Part shown: one piece after another, positions 43,123 through 54,895 of the stretch | How positions within the stretch are numbered: the stretch's first letter is position 1 | Layout: every line of letters begins with the position of its first letter | Origin: Thermomucor indicae-seudaticae | Lineage: Eukaryota; Mucoromycota; Mucoromycetes; Mucorales; Lichtheimiaceae | Direction: 5' to 3' | Length of the DNA stretch: 56,479 nt | Assembly: GCA_000787465.1 (NCBI GenBank) | Contig: JSYX01000197.1 | Location: forward strand, 1-56,479 | Notes under the pieces: generated by a model | Databases searched by the model: none | The model's input: only the letters and a program-made list of their open reading frames with translations | What the model was told of the DNA's origin: nothing | Translations under genes and position numbers: made by a program

Positions 43123-44081
43123 GTATTATAAACAACTCAACTGCGGTAAAGTCGCAGGTGTAGTGAAGTGCCTTTCCATTTGAATACTCACACTGACTCG
43201 TTGGGGCACACTATCGGATCGGAAAAAGTTACAAAGAACCCTTACCGTCGTGCTATGCGTTGTTCCGTGCAAGCACAGTCATCAGCGTACAACTGCTGAT
43301 CGACCTCTCAACTCTTTGCCAATACTGGTTAAACCATGTCGTTTACTGCCACCAACTTACGCGCTTGAATTTTGACGGTCACTTCAGCATAAACTACTCG
43401 GTGCCGCATCCTTGCTCCTAAGAAGTTTTCTTAGATCCACTTACCTTGCTTTTGCAACGCACCTCGGGCGAACCTATGCTCCACATTGCGCGCTTTCCCA
43501 TGCCCTTAATGAATAATGGTTTCATCGCAGTGCTGCATCTGTTCAGCATTGATGGTTTCTTAACAGTAGCGCATCCTTGTGTTACGTGTGACTGGCGGCC
43601 AAATTCTGGTGCTAGATAGCGCATCAGAGGGTCGATAACTTTGTCAAAACTTCTTTCAGGATTGTAAAGTCATATGGTACCTCTTTTCGAGACCTTCGTG
43701 GAAGGCTCTTATATCATCTCCCTCTGGCGTCTCAGACATTGACGGGAAAAGCTGCAGGATTCTACCATTGAAGTTCTATACGTAGTATGACCCAAGGATA
43801 CAAATCCTGCAAAAATGAAAGACTGCTAAGCATTCAAAAGATATCAGGAAAGGCAACAGCGGTTTTCTTCTAATTGTTGCAGAAGTTCAAGCTATCGTAT
43901 CTATCTGACTTTTTTCCCCAAAGGAATCTCTTGGCTTTTCCCCGCGTCCAATTTTTCCGTCGCTCTTTTTCTTTTCCCAGCTCGCTCTCTTTAAGAAAGG
44001 GCCTCGGTACCCTATCAGAAGCAAATTTGTGGCAATCTTTCCTTTCTTCTTGTCACCTCCCTTTCCTTATTACAGCTCACA
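43123..44081. other. Intergenic, possible degraded coding remnant
   Basis: A minus-strand frame at 43418-43624 has basic composition but no recognisable family. The 3' part (about 43900-44081) is the vigilin leader, with pyrimidine-rich CTCTTTTTCTTTTCCC sequence. Confidence 0.45.
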
Positions 44082-47000
44082 ATGGAATCGACTGACCAAC
44101 AGCAGCAAGCACCAGCACCTGCACCGGCTGCCCTGGACGCTTTGCCGCCATCGGCCAAACTGGCTCTTTTGCATGCCCAAGCAAGTAGTAGCAGCAACAA
44201 CGCGTCATCATTAGACGCAGCAGCTCCCTCAGACAATACGATTGTTAGAGAGGAAGAACAAGTAGTAGTGGTAGAACAGGAAGAAGAAGCCATTGTCCCG
44301 AGTGCGCAAGATCCGGTGGTTTTCGACAATGCAGCATTTGCTGAACCCATCATTGCTGGCGATATTCCTGTTCCCATTGGCCAACATTCGCCTGCTACAC
44401 CGGCACCCGCGAAGCCAAAGCAGCAACCTAAAGAGAAACTTGACCTATCCTCTGAAACCGCGTTCCCGTCACTCTCGGCGCCTGGTTCGACTCCTCGTCC
44501 ACCAGCCTTGTCTGCATGGTCGTCATCATCGGCGTCACGCGTCAAGGCATCGCAGCCGATTGCGACTACGCCGAGGCCCGGTCGGGCTAAGGGATCCGCC
44601 GGTTCCACAACGGCAGCAGCTGCTCCCATCACCGACGTGTTAGAATTGCCCGCCAACCAGCAGATCGCCAACCTGCCGAACAAGCCGCTTGGCTTCAAGG
44701 GCAACGCCGACGTCATTCAACAAGTAATGTCGAAGACGGGAACGAATATTATTGCGTCCACCAACCGGTCGGGCACCACTACGTTCTTGATTCAAGGTGC
44801 GCCTGCCGAAGTAGCCAGAGCCAAACGAGAATTGGTCGCTGGGCTTGCCATCAAGGTAAGAGAATAAATAATTTTGTTTTTCTGACAGCCGAGATCAAAG
44901 ACTAACGGGGACGTGGGTTAGCGTACTGTTGAGATCAGCGTGCCTGCCTCGACGCGTCGCTTTATTATTGGCGCAAAGGGCAAGACACTGCAACAAATTG
45001 AAGCAAAGTCGGGTGTGCGTATCAACTTTCCTCCCCGCAAAGAGGATGAAGAGGTCAAGACCAATGGTGATGTGGTAGCCGAGGACGAGTCGATCAAAGT
45101 AACCCTTGTCGGTGATGCTGTAGGTATCGGCATTGCCAAAGCAGAAATTGATAAGATCGTGAGCGAAAAGGTAAACGAGAAGGAAAAGAGAAAGGCGAGC
45201 AAAAGGGAAGGCATGCTTAGTTTTCTTGAGTAGGCAGCCAAGCAGACCATCAAGGTCGATACCATTGACAGCAAGTACTACTTATTGTTAGCAGGCGCCC
45301 ATAACAAGGACCTCAAGCCAATCGAGCAAGAGCTGAACGTAAAGATTCAGATGCCCCCTATTACGGGTGATGGTGCGAATGCCCCCATCTTGGTCACAGG
45401 TGACAAGGAGAAGGTGCAACAAGCCAAGCAAGCTCTCGAGGAAAGATACAAGCATTTGCAAAGCAAGTGCCGCACTGCTGCGATTAGTGTGCCAAAGCGC
45501 CAACACAAGTATCTGGTCGGTAAGGACGGTAGTGTCCTGACGCAAATTTTGGAAGAATCAGGTAAGAACTATGAGCGTAAGGAGACGAAGCCGCAGTGGA
45601 ATGCTAAAAGCCTGCTATTATATTAGGCTGTACCGTTGAGTTGCCTCCACTTGATGATCCTTCGGATAACCTCACTGTCCGTGGTCCAGAGGACCGTGTA
45701 CTGGTCGGTTTGCAGTTGGTGTTGGAGAAAGCGCGCGAAGTCCACGTCCAGGTCCATGACCTCGCCGAAGACCACAAGACAGCTGCGGATCCTGTTCAAC
45801 ACGGCAAGATAGTATTCAAGTATCTTTCCAGCAAAGGCCGATTTAGCACGATTGCGAACGGACATAATGTTGATCTTGGTGTTCCTGATCGCGTCGCGAC
45901 ACTGACTACAAGCGTTCCGGTTGAGTTCGTTAGCAAGACAAAAGAAGACGCGGTTGCGGCCTGCAAGGTGAGCCAAGACGCGTCTCGTGCTCTGACCCCT
46001 GAGCGTATTGCTACAGTTGATATTGCACCTCATCTTCACCGTCACATTGCCGTGCGCCATGCACGTCCGCTTCAGCGTCTTAAGTCCCGCCATAACGTCG
46101 AAATCCTCTTCCCTGATGAGAAGGATGAAGGAGAAATCCCCACAGTAGCTATTATCTATGAAGGCAAAGAGAGTGAGTCAGCTGAGCAGAAAGCCGAAGC
46201 GGCCAAAGCCGCTCTGGAAGCTACTATTGCCGAGCTGAACAAGCTTGTTGCTGATTCCGTAAGTCGAAAGGATGAAAAATGTTCTCTAGAGGACGACCGA
46301 GATTGATTGGTCGAATAGGCTGATTTCATTAGCAAAACCGTTGCTATCCCATCTGAATATCATGCGGCTATCTCAGGTCCTCGGGGTACTACTTTGAACG
46401 CTATCCTGGGCGGATCCGAGACCGCTGTTACTGTCCGCTTTGGTGGTTCTAACAAAGATGCAGTCAATGTTCGTGGCCCGTCGGATGAAGTCAACCGAGC
46501 CCTTGCAGAGATCACCAAAGTCTTTAATGCTGCCAAGAGTGGCGAGGTAAGCGATATACTTGGAGACGAGTAGAAAGGGAAACAAGGCTAAGTGTTTGTT
46601 GTATAGCTCGCAGAGTCTTTCTCGGAAGAATTCACAATCCCTGCAGCTTACTCTGCACACGTTATTGGCAAATCGGGTGCCAATATCAACAAGCTCAAGG
46701 AGGAATACGGTGTAAAGATCGATATCTCTGACGCTGCTAGCAGCAGTAGCGACGAGTTCAAGACGGCAAGCAACAAGAAGGGCAGCAAAGCCAGTCAGCA
46801 AAAGGTCAAGGTTGTGATCCAAGGTGTCCAGTACAACGTGCAAGTTGCCAAAGAGCGTATTCTGGCGCTGGTTGCCAATCTTGCAGACCAAGTGACATTG
46901 ACGATAAATGTGCCGAAGGCATACCATCGATATCTGATTGGGCCCAACGGCCGATATGTGCGCAAGTTAGAGGACAAGTACAATGTATTTGTCAAGTTCC

Positions 47001-47185
47001 CTAGATCTGGATCTTCTGAAAAGGAGGAAGAAGCCATTACGATTCGTGGTCGTAAGAAAGATACTGCGTCGGCCAAAGACGAGCTTCTTGAATTGTACGA
47101 ATATGAGAAAGAACAACAAGCCAAGCGGAAAGAACGTGAAGCACAACGAACAAAGGACAAGAAGGCTGATCAAAAGAGTTCATAA
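44082..47185 (+). CDS. Vigilin/Scp160 multi-KH RNA-binding protein
   Basis: Six exons: 44082-44855, 44922-45170, 45234-45561, 45627-46258, 46319-46546 and 46607-47185; all phases fit. The N-terminus is disordered (Gln/Ala/Pro/Ser-rich). I count about nine KH modules. Those with an intact G-x-x-G loop: RRFIIGAKGKTLQQIEAKSG, HKYLVGKDGSVLTQILEE, YHAAISGPRGTTLNAILGG, SAHVIGKSGANINKLKEE and HRYLIGPNGRYVRKLEDK. Others are degenerate: a first module without the loop (SKTGTNIIASTNR), LLLAGAHNKDLKPIEQE, an internal VFKYLSSKGRFSTIANGHN and HIAVRHARPLQRLKSRHN. This pattern of alternating good and decayed KH domains is typical of fungal Scp160. The C-terminus is Lys/Glu-rich. Role: ER- and polysome-associated RNA binding that affects translation efficiency of certain codons and ploidy maintenance. 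Confidence 0.94.
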
Positions 47186-47290
47186 AAGTTTTTTTTTGTT
47201 TAAGTCGCATGTTTCCCAAATCACTTCAACCTGTATTCCATCTTTACTCTTCTTTTTAAAAAAATATACACTATAATAAACTTGGTTACC

Positions 47291-48200
47291 ATGGGAGTCG
47301 ATGTATTTTATTTATTTGCGTCCAGCGTGGCGGCCCTGACGGCACGCGTGTGCACACATCCAAGTAAATATTCGTTTGAAGACGCGGTTTATTGCCAAGT
47401 CTTATTCTTTAACTCATGTAGTTGACACCATCAAGACACGATTGCAAGTAGAACGCGAACATGGTCATGGATGGCGGACAGTGGTGCGAACTTGTACATT
47501 ACGGTCATTATACCGCGGGTTATCAATTACCTTGTTATTTTCCGTCCCTGCGTTATCTGTTTACTTGACGTGTTATGAGACGACCAAGGCGTCGCTGGGT
47601 CGACCTGATGCTGTGTGGAACCACTTGATATCGGGCTGCGTGGCTGAGGTGGCGGCCGGGACTTTGTTTACGCCCATGGAAGTCATGAAGAACCAACTGC
47701 AGACCGGATCCCATGCTATGGAGGGGTTCAATTTAGCGAAAAGGATATGGCGAACGGAAGGGTTACCAGGATTCTTTCGCGGGTACTGGATGGGACTTGC
47801 TGTCTTTGTACCGCACACCATGGCGTATTTTGCCGTGTATGAAGAGTGCAAGCGGCAGTTTCGCCTATCATCGTCGTCGACCACTGAAGAAGAAGAAACA
47901 GTGGGAGGCTTGCCGTGGAGCGCGTACATGGCGTGTTCTAGCGTAGCAAGTACGGTTGGGATTGTGGTATCGACGCCCTTGGATATCGTCAAGACGCGAT
48001 GGCAAATTTCTGCTAGTGAACAAGGAGTTGCGTTTCGCAAGGGCCCGGTAGCTATTACTAGGCAAATGTGGAAACAAGAGGGCCAGTGGCGTGCTTTCAC
48101 GAGAGGACTTGGGGCGAGGATCGCTTGGGGCATACCAACGACAGCGATCAGTATGACTGTCTTTGAAGCACTCAAGGATTGGCGTGCAGCTCAATATTAG
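47291..48200 (+). CDS. Mitochondrial carrier family (SLC25) transporter
   Basis: Two exons, 47291-47363 and 47422-48200 (about 283 residues). Three carrier signatures are present: THP-IDTIKTRLQVE (formed across the intron), LFTPMEVMKNQLQTG, and VSTPLDIVKTRWQIS. The matching helix-end motifs occur as SLYRGLSITLL, GFFRGYWMGL and AFTRGLGARI. Three homologous repeats and six transmembrane helices are expected, in the inner mitochondrial membrane. The contact-point residues needed to assign substrate cannot be read reliably by eye; the first and second repeats show a Cys-rich start (CTHP) and GCVAEVAAGT, so I leave the substrate open. Plus-strand neighbour of vigilin, convergent with the acidic GPI-type gene. 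Confidence 0.93.
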
Positions 48201-48298
48201 ACAAAACACAAAGAAGAGAAAAAAAGAGGTTTTTATTTCACTTTGTGTAAGAAAACAATAAATTAGATACGTGTGATAGAAAAAGAACTAGAAAGTTA

Positions 48299-49206
48299 TT
48301 AGAATAAAATGGCGGCAGCAAGCATAGCTGAAGCAATCCAAAGACCCAAGCTGATTTGAACAAGAGAACTGGCTCCAGAAGTATGGTTGCTGCTGCTGCT
48401 AGTAGGCGAGGTACGGGCAGATGAACCAGAGCGCGAGGCAGCACCAGTGCTAGTGCTGCTGCTGCCGCCGAAACTGATCGATGAGGCCTGTTTCATGTTG
48501 ATGGTGTTAGACGCGGAAGCGGATACGAGGCTTGAAGCAGCAGACGCGGTTGGCTTGGCCATGGCAGTAGCAGAAGGCATGGACGCTGGAGCACGAGGTA
48601 GGTTAGGATCTGGGCCCGCGGCCCTGTCAACTTCTTCCATGAGTAGTTTTTCCTCTTTACCTTGCTGCGCCTTGAACGAAGTAGCCTTTCGATCGACGTT
48701 CTCCTTTACATCTTCTTCGTCTTCATCTTGTTCCTTGAACAGCGACTTGTTGTTATCGGATGCTTTCTTCTGTTTGAACCCATCATCGTCGTCATCGTCC
48801 TCCTCTTCTACTTCTTCTTCTTCTTCTTCTTGATCAAACGCAGTCGCTGCTGCTGCTGGAGCTCCTTCCGTTGCAATCTTGGTCACATAAACCAGTTCCG
48901 TTGTGGTTGCGTCTTCGTCGACTTCATCAGATTCAGCGGGCTTGGCAAATGCAAGGGTTTCCTGGTCCTCATTATCATCACCGGCGTCTTCTTGATTTTG
49001 AACGGGGAAGGCCGCGATAGGTTTCACGGCATCTTCCAAACGCGACACGCTGCTAGTTCCTTCTTTTTCCTCTTCAGCGGCGCGCGCTAAGCAAATTAAA
49101 CTTGTAAATTAGCAAAGAAAATAACTTGTATCTTGGCTAAATCAGTCCTCTTACCCATCGCGACAAAAAGAGCCAACAAGACTAGATAGATCTTTGTCGA
49201 TTGCAT
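48299..49206 (-). CDS. Acidic secreted, probably GPI-anchored protein
   Basis: Two exons. The first encodes the signal peptide MQSTKIYLVLLALFVAM (49206 to about 49155); the second starts ARAAEEEKEG. The mature part is strongly acidic, with an uninterrupted EEEEEEVEEEDDDDDD run and Lys-rich KQKKASDNNK, then a Ser/Thr/Ala-rich stalk (SASASNTINMK, GGSSSTSTGAASRSGS) suitable for O-mannosylation. The C-terminus (SGASSLVQISLGLWIASAML AAAILF) is a hydrophobic tail after small residues, as in GPI-anchor signals; no cytosolic tail follows. I know no catalytic domain. A cell-wall or plasma-membrane surface protein is the best inference. The Glu/Asp run has antisense Ser/Phe shadows on the plus strand. 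Confidence 0.8.
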
Positions 49207-49270
49207 GATCTCCCCGTTCTTTCTTCGTTAAGCTGATAGGTCTTTTTCTGATGGCGGGATCTGCGCCAGT

Positions 49271-49277
49271 ATTTATA
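49271..49277 (-). promoter_or_regulatory. TATA box of the acidic GPI-type gene
   Basis: Read on the minus strand, TATAAAT lies about 65-70 bases upstream of the ATG at 49206, a normal TATA-to-start distance for a compact leader. Confidence 0.55.
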
Positions 49278-50152
49278 AACGAATATGTAAGGGGATTTGA
49301 ATTACAACTTCGACATTCCTCTCGGAAATATTCACGATCAGTCTAAAATATGATCGAAGGCCCGATCAGGCACAGTCTGGGAATAATGGACACTGAAAAG
49401 GTCAGTTTGGATTCATACTTATGATACAAATACAAATTTGTTTCCTTAGCGAAGGCGCCATATTACAACGTCGCGTCTGATTCGGTATTTCTTGTCTTCA
49501 GAATGGGATGGTAATCCAGGGGAAGCAATCATTGCGTATCCCAGGGATCATCACGCCCTCATGATACGACAAGGATACACCATGCAGCTCGCCATTATTC
49601 TAAGTTCTTCAATAAGAGATTCCTCAGTAAAGAATGATCTCTTTTCTGCCTTTCTGAGGCAAGGCGGCCCGTGACCCAAATCAATCCCCCTTCAGTTTGA
49701 AATAAAAGAGAACAGAAGTAAATAACACTTAACACCTATCTTGCTCGCGGCAAAATGGAACGACATATTGAGTGACATAAAAATGAATGACCCAAATAAC
49801 TTTATTGTTTTTCACAAAAGCTTATTCTATAAGAGTAACAAGATCTTTCAGTTGGATCGATAGCCTCGTTTCCCCGCAACGTGATTTTAGAACCTCTTTT
49901 TTTATGTTCTTTTCCCTCCTGCGCAAGATATGTTAAAGCCTATAACGTCGGCATGTACTGAGCTTACCTAACAATATGGATCGTTTGCACGCGAATCTAA
50001 GTTCCCCATAAACTCGTTTCTGATGAAGAAAATTGAACAAGAGCGCCCAATCACCGTCCTGCATTAGCGGATGAATAAGCAGATCGGCATGATCCGTTCC
50101 GACACCCTTTAGTCATCGGGCCATCAGCGAGCATTATATATATGAAATATTC
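49278..50152. other. Intergenic, no supported gene
   Basis: A short plus frame at 49492-49674 has no features. A TATATATATGAA-like stretch at about 50135-50147 is just upstream of the sulfiredoxin start. Confidence 0.5.
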
Positions 50153-50618
50153 ATGGGTTCTCTTTCCTTCCACTCAATGCTTTCACGAACTATCCGGAGA
50201 ATGAGCTCGCGAAACAAGAACAATACAGTGGATAACTTTTCAATCCACGGCAACGCTATTCAAGAAGTACACGAGATCCCCATGTCCGCTATCAATCGAC
50301 CGATTCCTTCTGTCCTTGACCAAGAAAAAGTTGAACGCATGAAACAAGTGCTGCAGGATGAAGAACACAAAGATGACTTGACGCCGATTGTAAGTCTCAA
50401 CACTCCTTGCACACACAATGAAAACTAAACTTTCTTTTTAGGATGTTCATCATGTACAGTATAAAGGTCAAGACTACTACTTTGCATTCGGCGGTTGTCA
50501 CCGCTGGGCAGCCCACAAAGAATTGGGGAAAGACACAATCCGAGCAAAACTCATAAACACGCCACCGGCAATGATCAATATGTACCTTGGCGCCTCCTCT
50601 CCATTCAAAGATATCTGA
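50153..50618 (+). CDS. srx1: Sulfiredoxin
   Basis: Two exons, 50153-50389 and 50442-50618 (137 residues). The catalytic motif FGGCHRWAAH (Cys in G-C-H-R) is the family signature. The upstream block VHEIPMSAINRPIPSVLDQE KVERMK and the tail TPPAMINMYLGASSP match fungal Srx. It reduces hyperoxidised 2-Cys peroxiredoxin (Cys-sulfinic acid) using ATP and thiols. The frame begins with MGSLSFHSMLSRTIRRMSS, which could be a short mitochondrial leader; MSSRNKNN at position 17 is an alternative start giving a cytosolic form. Peroxiredoxin repair genes are usually oxidative-stress induced via Yap1-type factors, but no site was identified here. Convergent with eIF3i. Confidence 0.93.
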
Positions 50619-50871
50619 ATCACGACATTCACTCACTCATGTATTTCGTGATCCCTGTCATTGTAACCTTGCCGATGTCATGTAGCCATTTTTAGATAGA
50701 TATCCAAACTATACAGCTGAAACATTTCTGCATGCCACGTTATCCGATCATTAAAGAGACTTTATCAAAGACTCTAGAATTGTTCTTGTCGATTGTGAGT
50801 CCATTGCATTCGCGGCAGGAACAAAAAAGGAGTTGGTTGCGATTAGTAGGGTTCTGTACATGAAGAGGGTA

Positions 50872-52125
50872 TTATGCCTCAATCTTGAATTTAAAATAAT
50901 CAGGATCAAAGTGGTGTACACGAACGTAACCGTCTTCACCACCGCTGGAATAACTATATCAACGCAAGAGGATCAGTTACATGTGGTCTTATATTTAATC
51001 CACTGTTCCTTTTCTTACCTCTTGCCATCTGGATGTACAGCAATTGTGTTGATGGGACCAAAGTGACCTCGTACCCGGCCCACTTCTTCTTCCAAGATCT
51101 TGTGGAAGAACCGACATTCGAATTTACCAGCTCTTGCGGACGTCGTGGTGACATTCATGGCATCTTGACCACCTCCAAGAATGACAAACTCTTGATATTT
51201 GGGCGTGATGGATGCCGAATTCAAAGGCGCGTCGGTATTGTATGTTTTCAGGTTCTGCAGGGTGTTGGATTCCCAAAGCTTTGCGCTCTTGTCCTTTGAT
51301 GTCGTGATAAAGTACGTGCGATCTTGGCTCATCTGCATATCGGAGATGACATCTGCGTGTCCTTGGACTGACAGTAGCTTTTTGTTTGCCTAAGTAGATA
51401 TCGTTGGCCAACATGAACGAGTAAGTACCTGGGTTGCACACTCCCCCTTTTTTCTCGTTCTCTTTTACCATACCTTCCAGTCCCACTGACAAAGCGTGCC
51501 ATCCACATGGCCACTCACAATGTACTTGTTCAAGTAGCCCCAGCAAGCTACAACAGCTTTAGGTCCGTCATTAACGATCGTAACAATAGGCTCGTCCGAT
51601 TCTATAGCACTCGTCATTAATAACCTGAAGAAGGGTGAACGTCATGGGGCAGCCTTACGTGGTCCGTTGACATCTGGGTTAATTGGCAAAACAGTAATGG
51701 AGCCCGAGTAACCCATTCTTTCTTCGGTAACGCACAATGCCATGGTATCGTCTTCGCTGAATTCCACACGTTTTACAGCCGTCTTGAATTCCCATGTCTT
51801 TAAACAACGTCCTGTCTTCACTTCCCAGAGTTTCGCAGTATTGTCGGCGGATCCGGTTATCAGCAATGTTGTGGTTGCTACAATGGAAACAATTAGACCT
51901 CGCGCGACGTCTCTCGTTTTGACAAATTTCGAATAACGTACAGTTGACATCGACTGTCCACACGCTACCCATGTGACCGTTGTAAGTGCCGAGTCGTTCA
52001 CCGTTATGCGAATACCAAACATTGACGACTTTGTCTTTTGAAACCGAAAACAGTAAATCGCCTTCCTTGTTGTATTTGATTTGCGTCAGCGAACGAGTGT
52101 GGCCTTGGAGCAGAATGGGTCTCAT
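50872..52125 (-). CDS. tif34: Eukaryotic translation initiation factor 3 subunit i (eIF3i/Tif34), WD40
   Basis: Multi-exon minus-strand gene. Start [20 protein letters not shown] (ATG at 52125), then [32 protein letters not shown] joined to [90 protein letters not shown] and [16 protein letters not shown], with the final exon [18 protein letters not shown] ending FKIEA. Seven WD-like repeats with GH and WD-type dipeptides give the propeller. The C-terminal EDGYVR-HHFD-Y-F block is diagnostic for eIF3i. It binds eIF3b/g in the initiation complex. The start lies 192 bases from the divergent RPS15 start. Confidence 0.95.
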
Positions 52126-52317
52126 GGTTTTCGAATTAGAACAGAAGAACCTTAAAAGAAAAAAGTTTACTGGTGAGGAGGGACCACAAGGAAAGGGCGG
52201 ACGGATTTTGCTGAAAGGACAACCATTGCCGGAGTGCTCAGCCAAGCCACTCGCTCACACCCGTGCAAAGGTGGGTCTCTGGCCAAGGCCATGTAGGATC
52301 TCTCCCTTTTCTCGAAT
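52126..52317. promoter_or_regulatory. Bidirectional eIF3i/RPS15 promoter
   Basis: Only 192 bp separate the two start codons, so both translation genes must share this segment. It contains GGCCAAGGCCATGTAGGATC-type sequence and a GCTCACACCCGTGCAAAGG stretch, without a clear TATA box. Confidence 0.65.
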
Positions 52318-52969
52318 ATGGTAAATATCACCCATCCATCCATCTATCCAACCCCATCGATCTATATATAACATGTCATTCCTATTCTAGGCTGATCAGG
52401 AGCAACCGACTCGTCAGAAGAGAACCTTCCGCAAGTTTAGCTACCGTGGTGTTGACCTCGACCAACTTTTGGATCTGTCCTCGGAACAGGTAGCGACCAA
52501 GAGAAATGAAAAGACGTGGAGAGAATACCCAGCATCTAATGAGAACGCATTTCGTAGTTCATGGAACTCGTTCATGCTCGCGCTCGCAGACGATTCCAGC
52601 GTGGTCTGAAGCGTAAGCCCATGGGCCTCATCAAGAAGCTCCGCAAGGCTAAGAAGGAAGCCGCTCCTGACGAGAAGCCTGCTGTCGTCAAGACCCACCT
52701 CCGTGACATGATCATTGTGCCCGAAATGATCGGCTCCATTGTCGGCATCTACAACGGCAAGGTCTTTAACCAGGTTGAAATCAAGCCCGAGATGGTTGGC
52801 CACTACCTTGGCGAATTCTCGTAAGTTTCAACTGGTTTTTTTCCCACTGTCCATTTGATGACCAATGACTGACATTGTTGGATTGAACAGCATTACGTAC
52901 AAGCCTGTCAGACACGGTCGTCCTGGTATTGGTGCCACTCACTCGTCTAGATTCATTCCTCTCAAATAA
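52318..52969 (+). CDS. rps15: 40S ribosomal protein S15 (uS19)
   Basis: Four exons: 52318-52320, 52391-52489, 52558-52820 and 52891-52969 (147 residues). The first coding exon is the ATG alone (ATG | GTAAAT), and the frame continues [29 protein letters not shown]. Diagnostic blocks: [80 protein letters not shown] and the C-terminal [17 protein letters not shown]. Component of the small-subunit head near the decoding site; essential for late pre-40S maturation. Converges with the O-acetyltransferase gene 105 bases away. Confidence 0.97.
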
Positions 52970-53073
52970 GCATACAAAAATACAAAATTCGTGCCTACAG
53001 TGTGTGGGGTCCTTGCACAGTCATCTCTCTCTGTTTTATCCAGTGATTGTATACATTTTGGAACAAGTCTTCT

Positions 53074-54895
53074 TTATTCTAACAATTCCAAATGACCTTT
53101 GACTGCACCGCCGACACCAGCACGGTCAATCAGGAATGTATCATGACCAAACATGGCATCCAGCTCGTAATAAGTAACACGCTTATTGCCCGCTGCCCGC
53201 AAACATTCAGCGATCTCCTTCTGTTGCCATACAGGGAACAGAATGTCTGACTGTGCACCAAGCACAAGCGTCGGCATCTGGATTCGCTTCATGCCCTCTA
53301 CCAGATCTTGCACTTCAGGGTCCGATTTCGCCAGCGTCGTCAGTGTGGGTCGCGTCGTCTTTCTTCCTTCTTGCTCCATGTCAACAATGTTGTTGCTCAG
53401 CACGTCGTGCATTTCCAGGGCAGATTGGCTATTGATCACGGCGTTGGCTGCTTCCTTGTCTTTGAGTATCTCCTCGATTTTGTATGCATTCCGTCGCCGT
53501 GATTCGAGGAGCGCATCTGTGGCTGACTTGGACATGTCAAAGATATCCATTGCCTTGGAAATGTACAGCAGCGAGTTGGCGTCGTATTGCAAGCAGAAAC
53601 GCTCGCCTTGATGATCCAGATAGGTCTCGATTAAAAAGTCAGGACATAACGCCGGCGTCTGATTCTCCTGAGCTCGTTTGCGGCCAAACCGCATTTCCCA
53701 TTCTGGACCTGATCGGTAACTGGTCCTCAGTGTTAGGAACACAAAAAGACGCGTCTTTTTCTTTATGCTTGAGTTTACCTACCTAATCGTAGCGATTTCT
53801 CGTGCAAGCTAGTTGTTTCGTAAGCTTTACTTTAGTTGCTCGAAATTTTAAATACTCTCTGTAGAGACAAAACATACTTTCATGCCGATATGTGGTGGAA
53901 TGCCTTTGTAGTAAAATCCCTTGTTCCAGTTGGGATCAGCCATCAAGACTAATCCTATATATCAACAAACGCAATTCAAATATCCCATGACCTTTCTTCT
54001 CCTTACCTTGTCGTTGGGTATGCCGTAATGCGATAGAATAAGGATGTGACCGAGCGCAAGCCGAGATAGTAATCAGTCGCTTGACGCGTTCTGGGTACAG
54101 ATGAGCTGCAGCAATAGACTAAACAAGGACTCAGTCTCTCCAATTGTCTCCCGACGTCGTCTTCTCCTCCTTTACCTGCATGCCTCCCATACTGCTACCG
54201 ACACTCGCATGCAACTTTTCGATGCCCAAATGATCCAAGAGCAAAAACTGTGCTCGAACCATATCAAAGACCGTAATGATCGGGAACCGCGTCGCGTACC
54301 GCTCGCCGTCTGCGGGGTCAATCGAGCTCGGTCCTGTTGAACCGTAGCAACCACCAATGACATTGGTGCAAATGACAAAGAACTTGTTGGTATCAATGTA
54401 AAGCCCTGGACCGATGAATTCCTCCCACCATCCTGGTTTGGTATTTTTGGCATGCGACTTGGCGTGTGAAGAAGCGGACAGGCCCGTATGGATCAAGATG
54501 GCATTGTCGCGTTTTTCGTTGAGCGTGCCCCAGGTTTCATACGCGATATCGAATTGTGGAAGGATGCCGCCATGGTCGAGCAAGAAGGGCTTTGGGTAAT
54601 GGAACGTTTCGTAACCCGTTACTACCTTGTCGTAACTAGGTTCTGGGCCACTGTCGAGTTCGGCCGTCCGCGATTCAAGTTTGTCGACGCATGGAAAAGA
54701 GAGAGGTGGATTGGACGAAGTAGACTTTTCGACTGATATATTGTTGGAAGAAGCAGCGGCACAAGCAGCAGAAGACGACGAAGAAGAAGAATAACGACGA
54801 AGGGCAACGGTGGCGGTTATTAACGGGCGTTTCACCCCAGCTGTCCTGAAGGTAGTCGGTCGTACTAATCGAGCAATCGATCGCGTCGATGACAT
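53074..54895 (-). CDS. Mitochondrial Met2/CysA-type O-acetyltransferase (homoserine or serine)
   Basis: Minus-strand gene with a large first exon. The N-terminus [20 protein letters not shown] and [16 protein letters not shown] is an Arg/Ser mitochondrial presequence. The alpha/beta-hydrolase core: [60 protein letters not shown], nucleophile elbow VGSSMGGMQ, then [19 protein letters not shown] and a lid, and near the C-terminus [15 protein letters not shown] (catalytic Asp) and [12 protein letters not shown] (catalytic His). Acetyl-CoA-dependent O-acetylation of homoserine (Met2) or serine (CysA/Cys2). The mitochondrial leader and the GSTGPSS word (Ser rather than Thr) favour the fungal CysA/Cys2 serine branch that evolved from Met2; homoserine is the alternative. 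Small exons around 53880-54120 carry [15 protein letters not shown] and [11 protein letters not shown] sequence. Confidence 0.9.

Noticed and set aside
44015..44716. 233-codon minus-strand frame rich in Ala, Gly and Ser
   Set aside because: Mirror of the low-complexity vigilin N-terminus, whose plus-strand frame joins in phase with KH domains.
48387..49090. Plus-strand frames rich in Leu, Phe and Ser
   Set aside because: Antisense of the Glu/Asp-rich surface protein.
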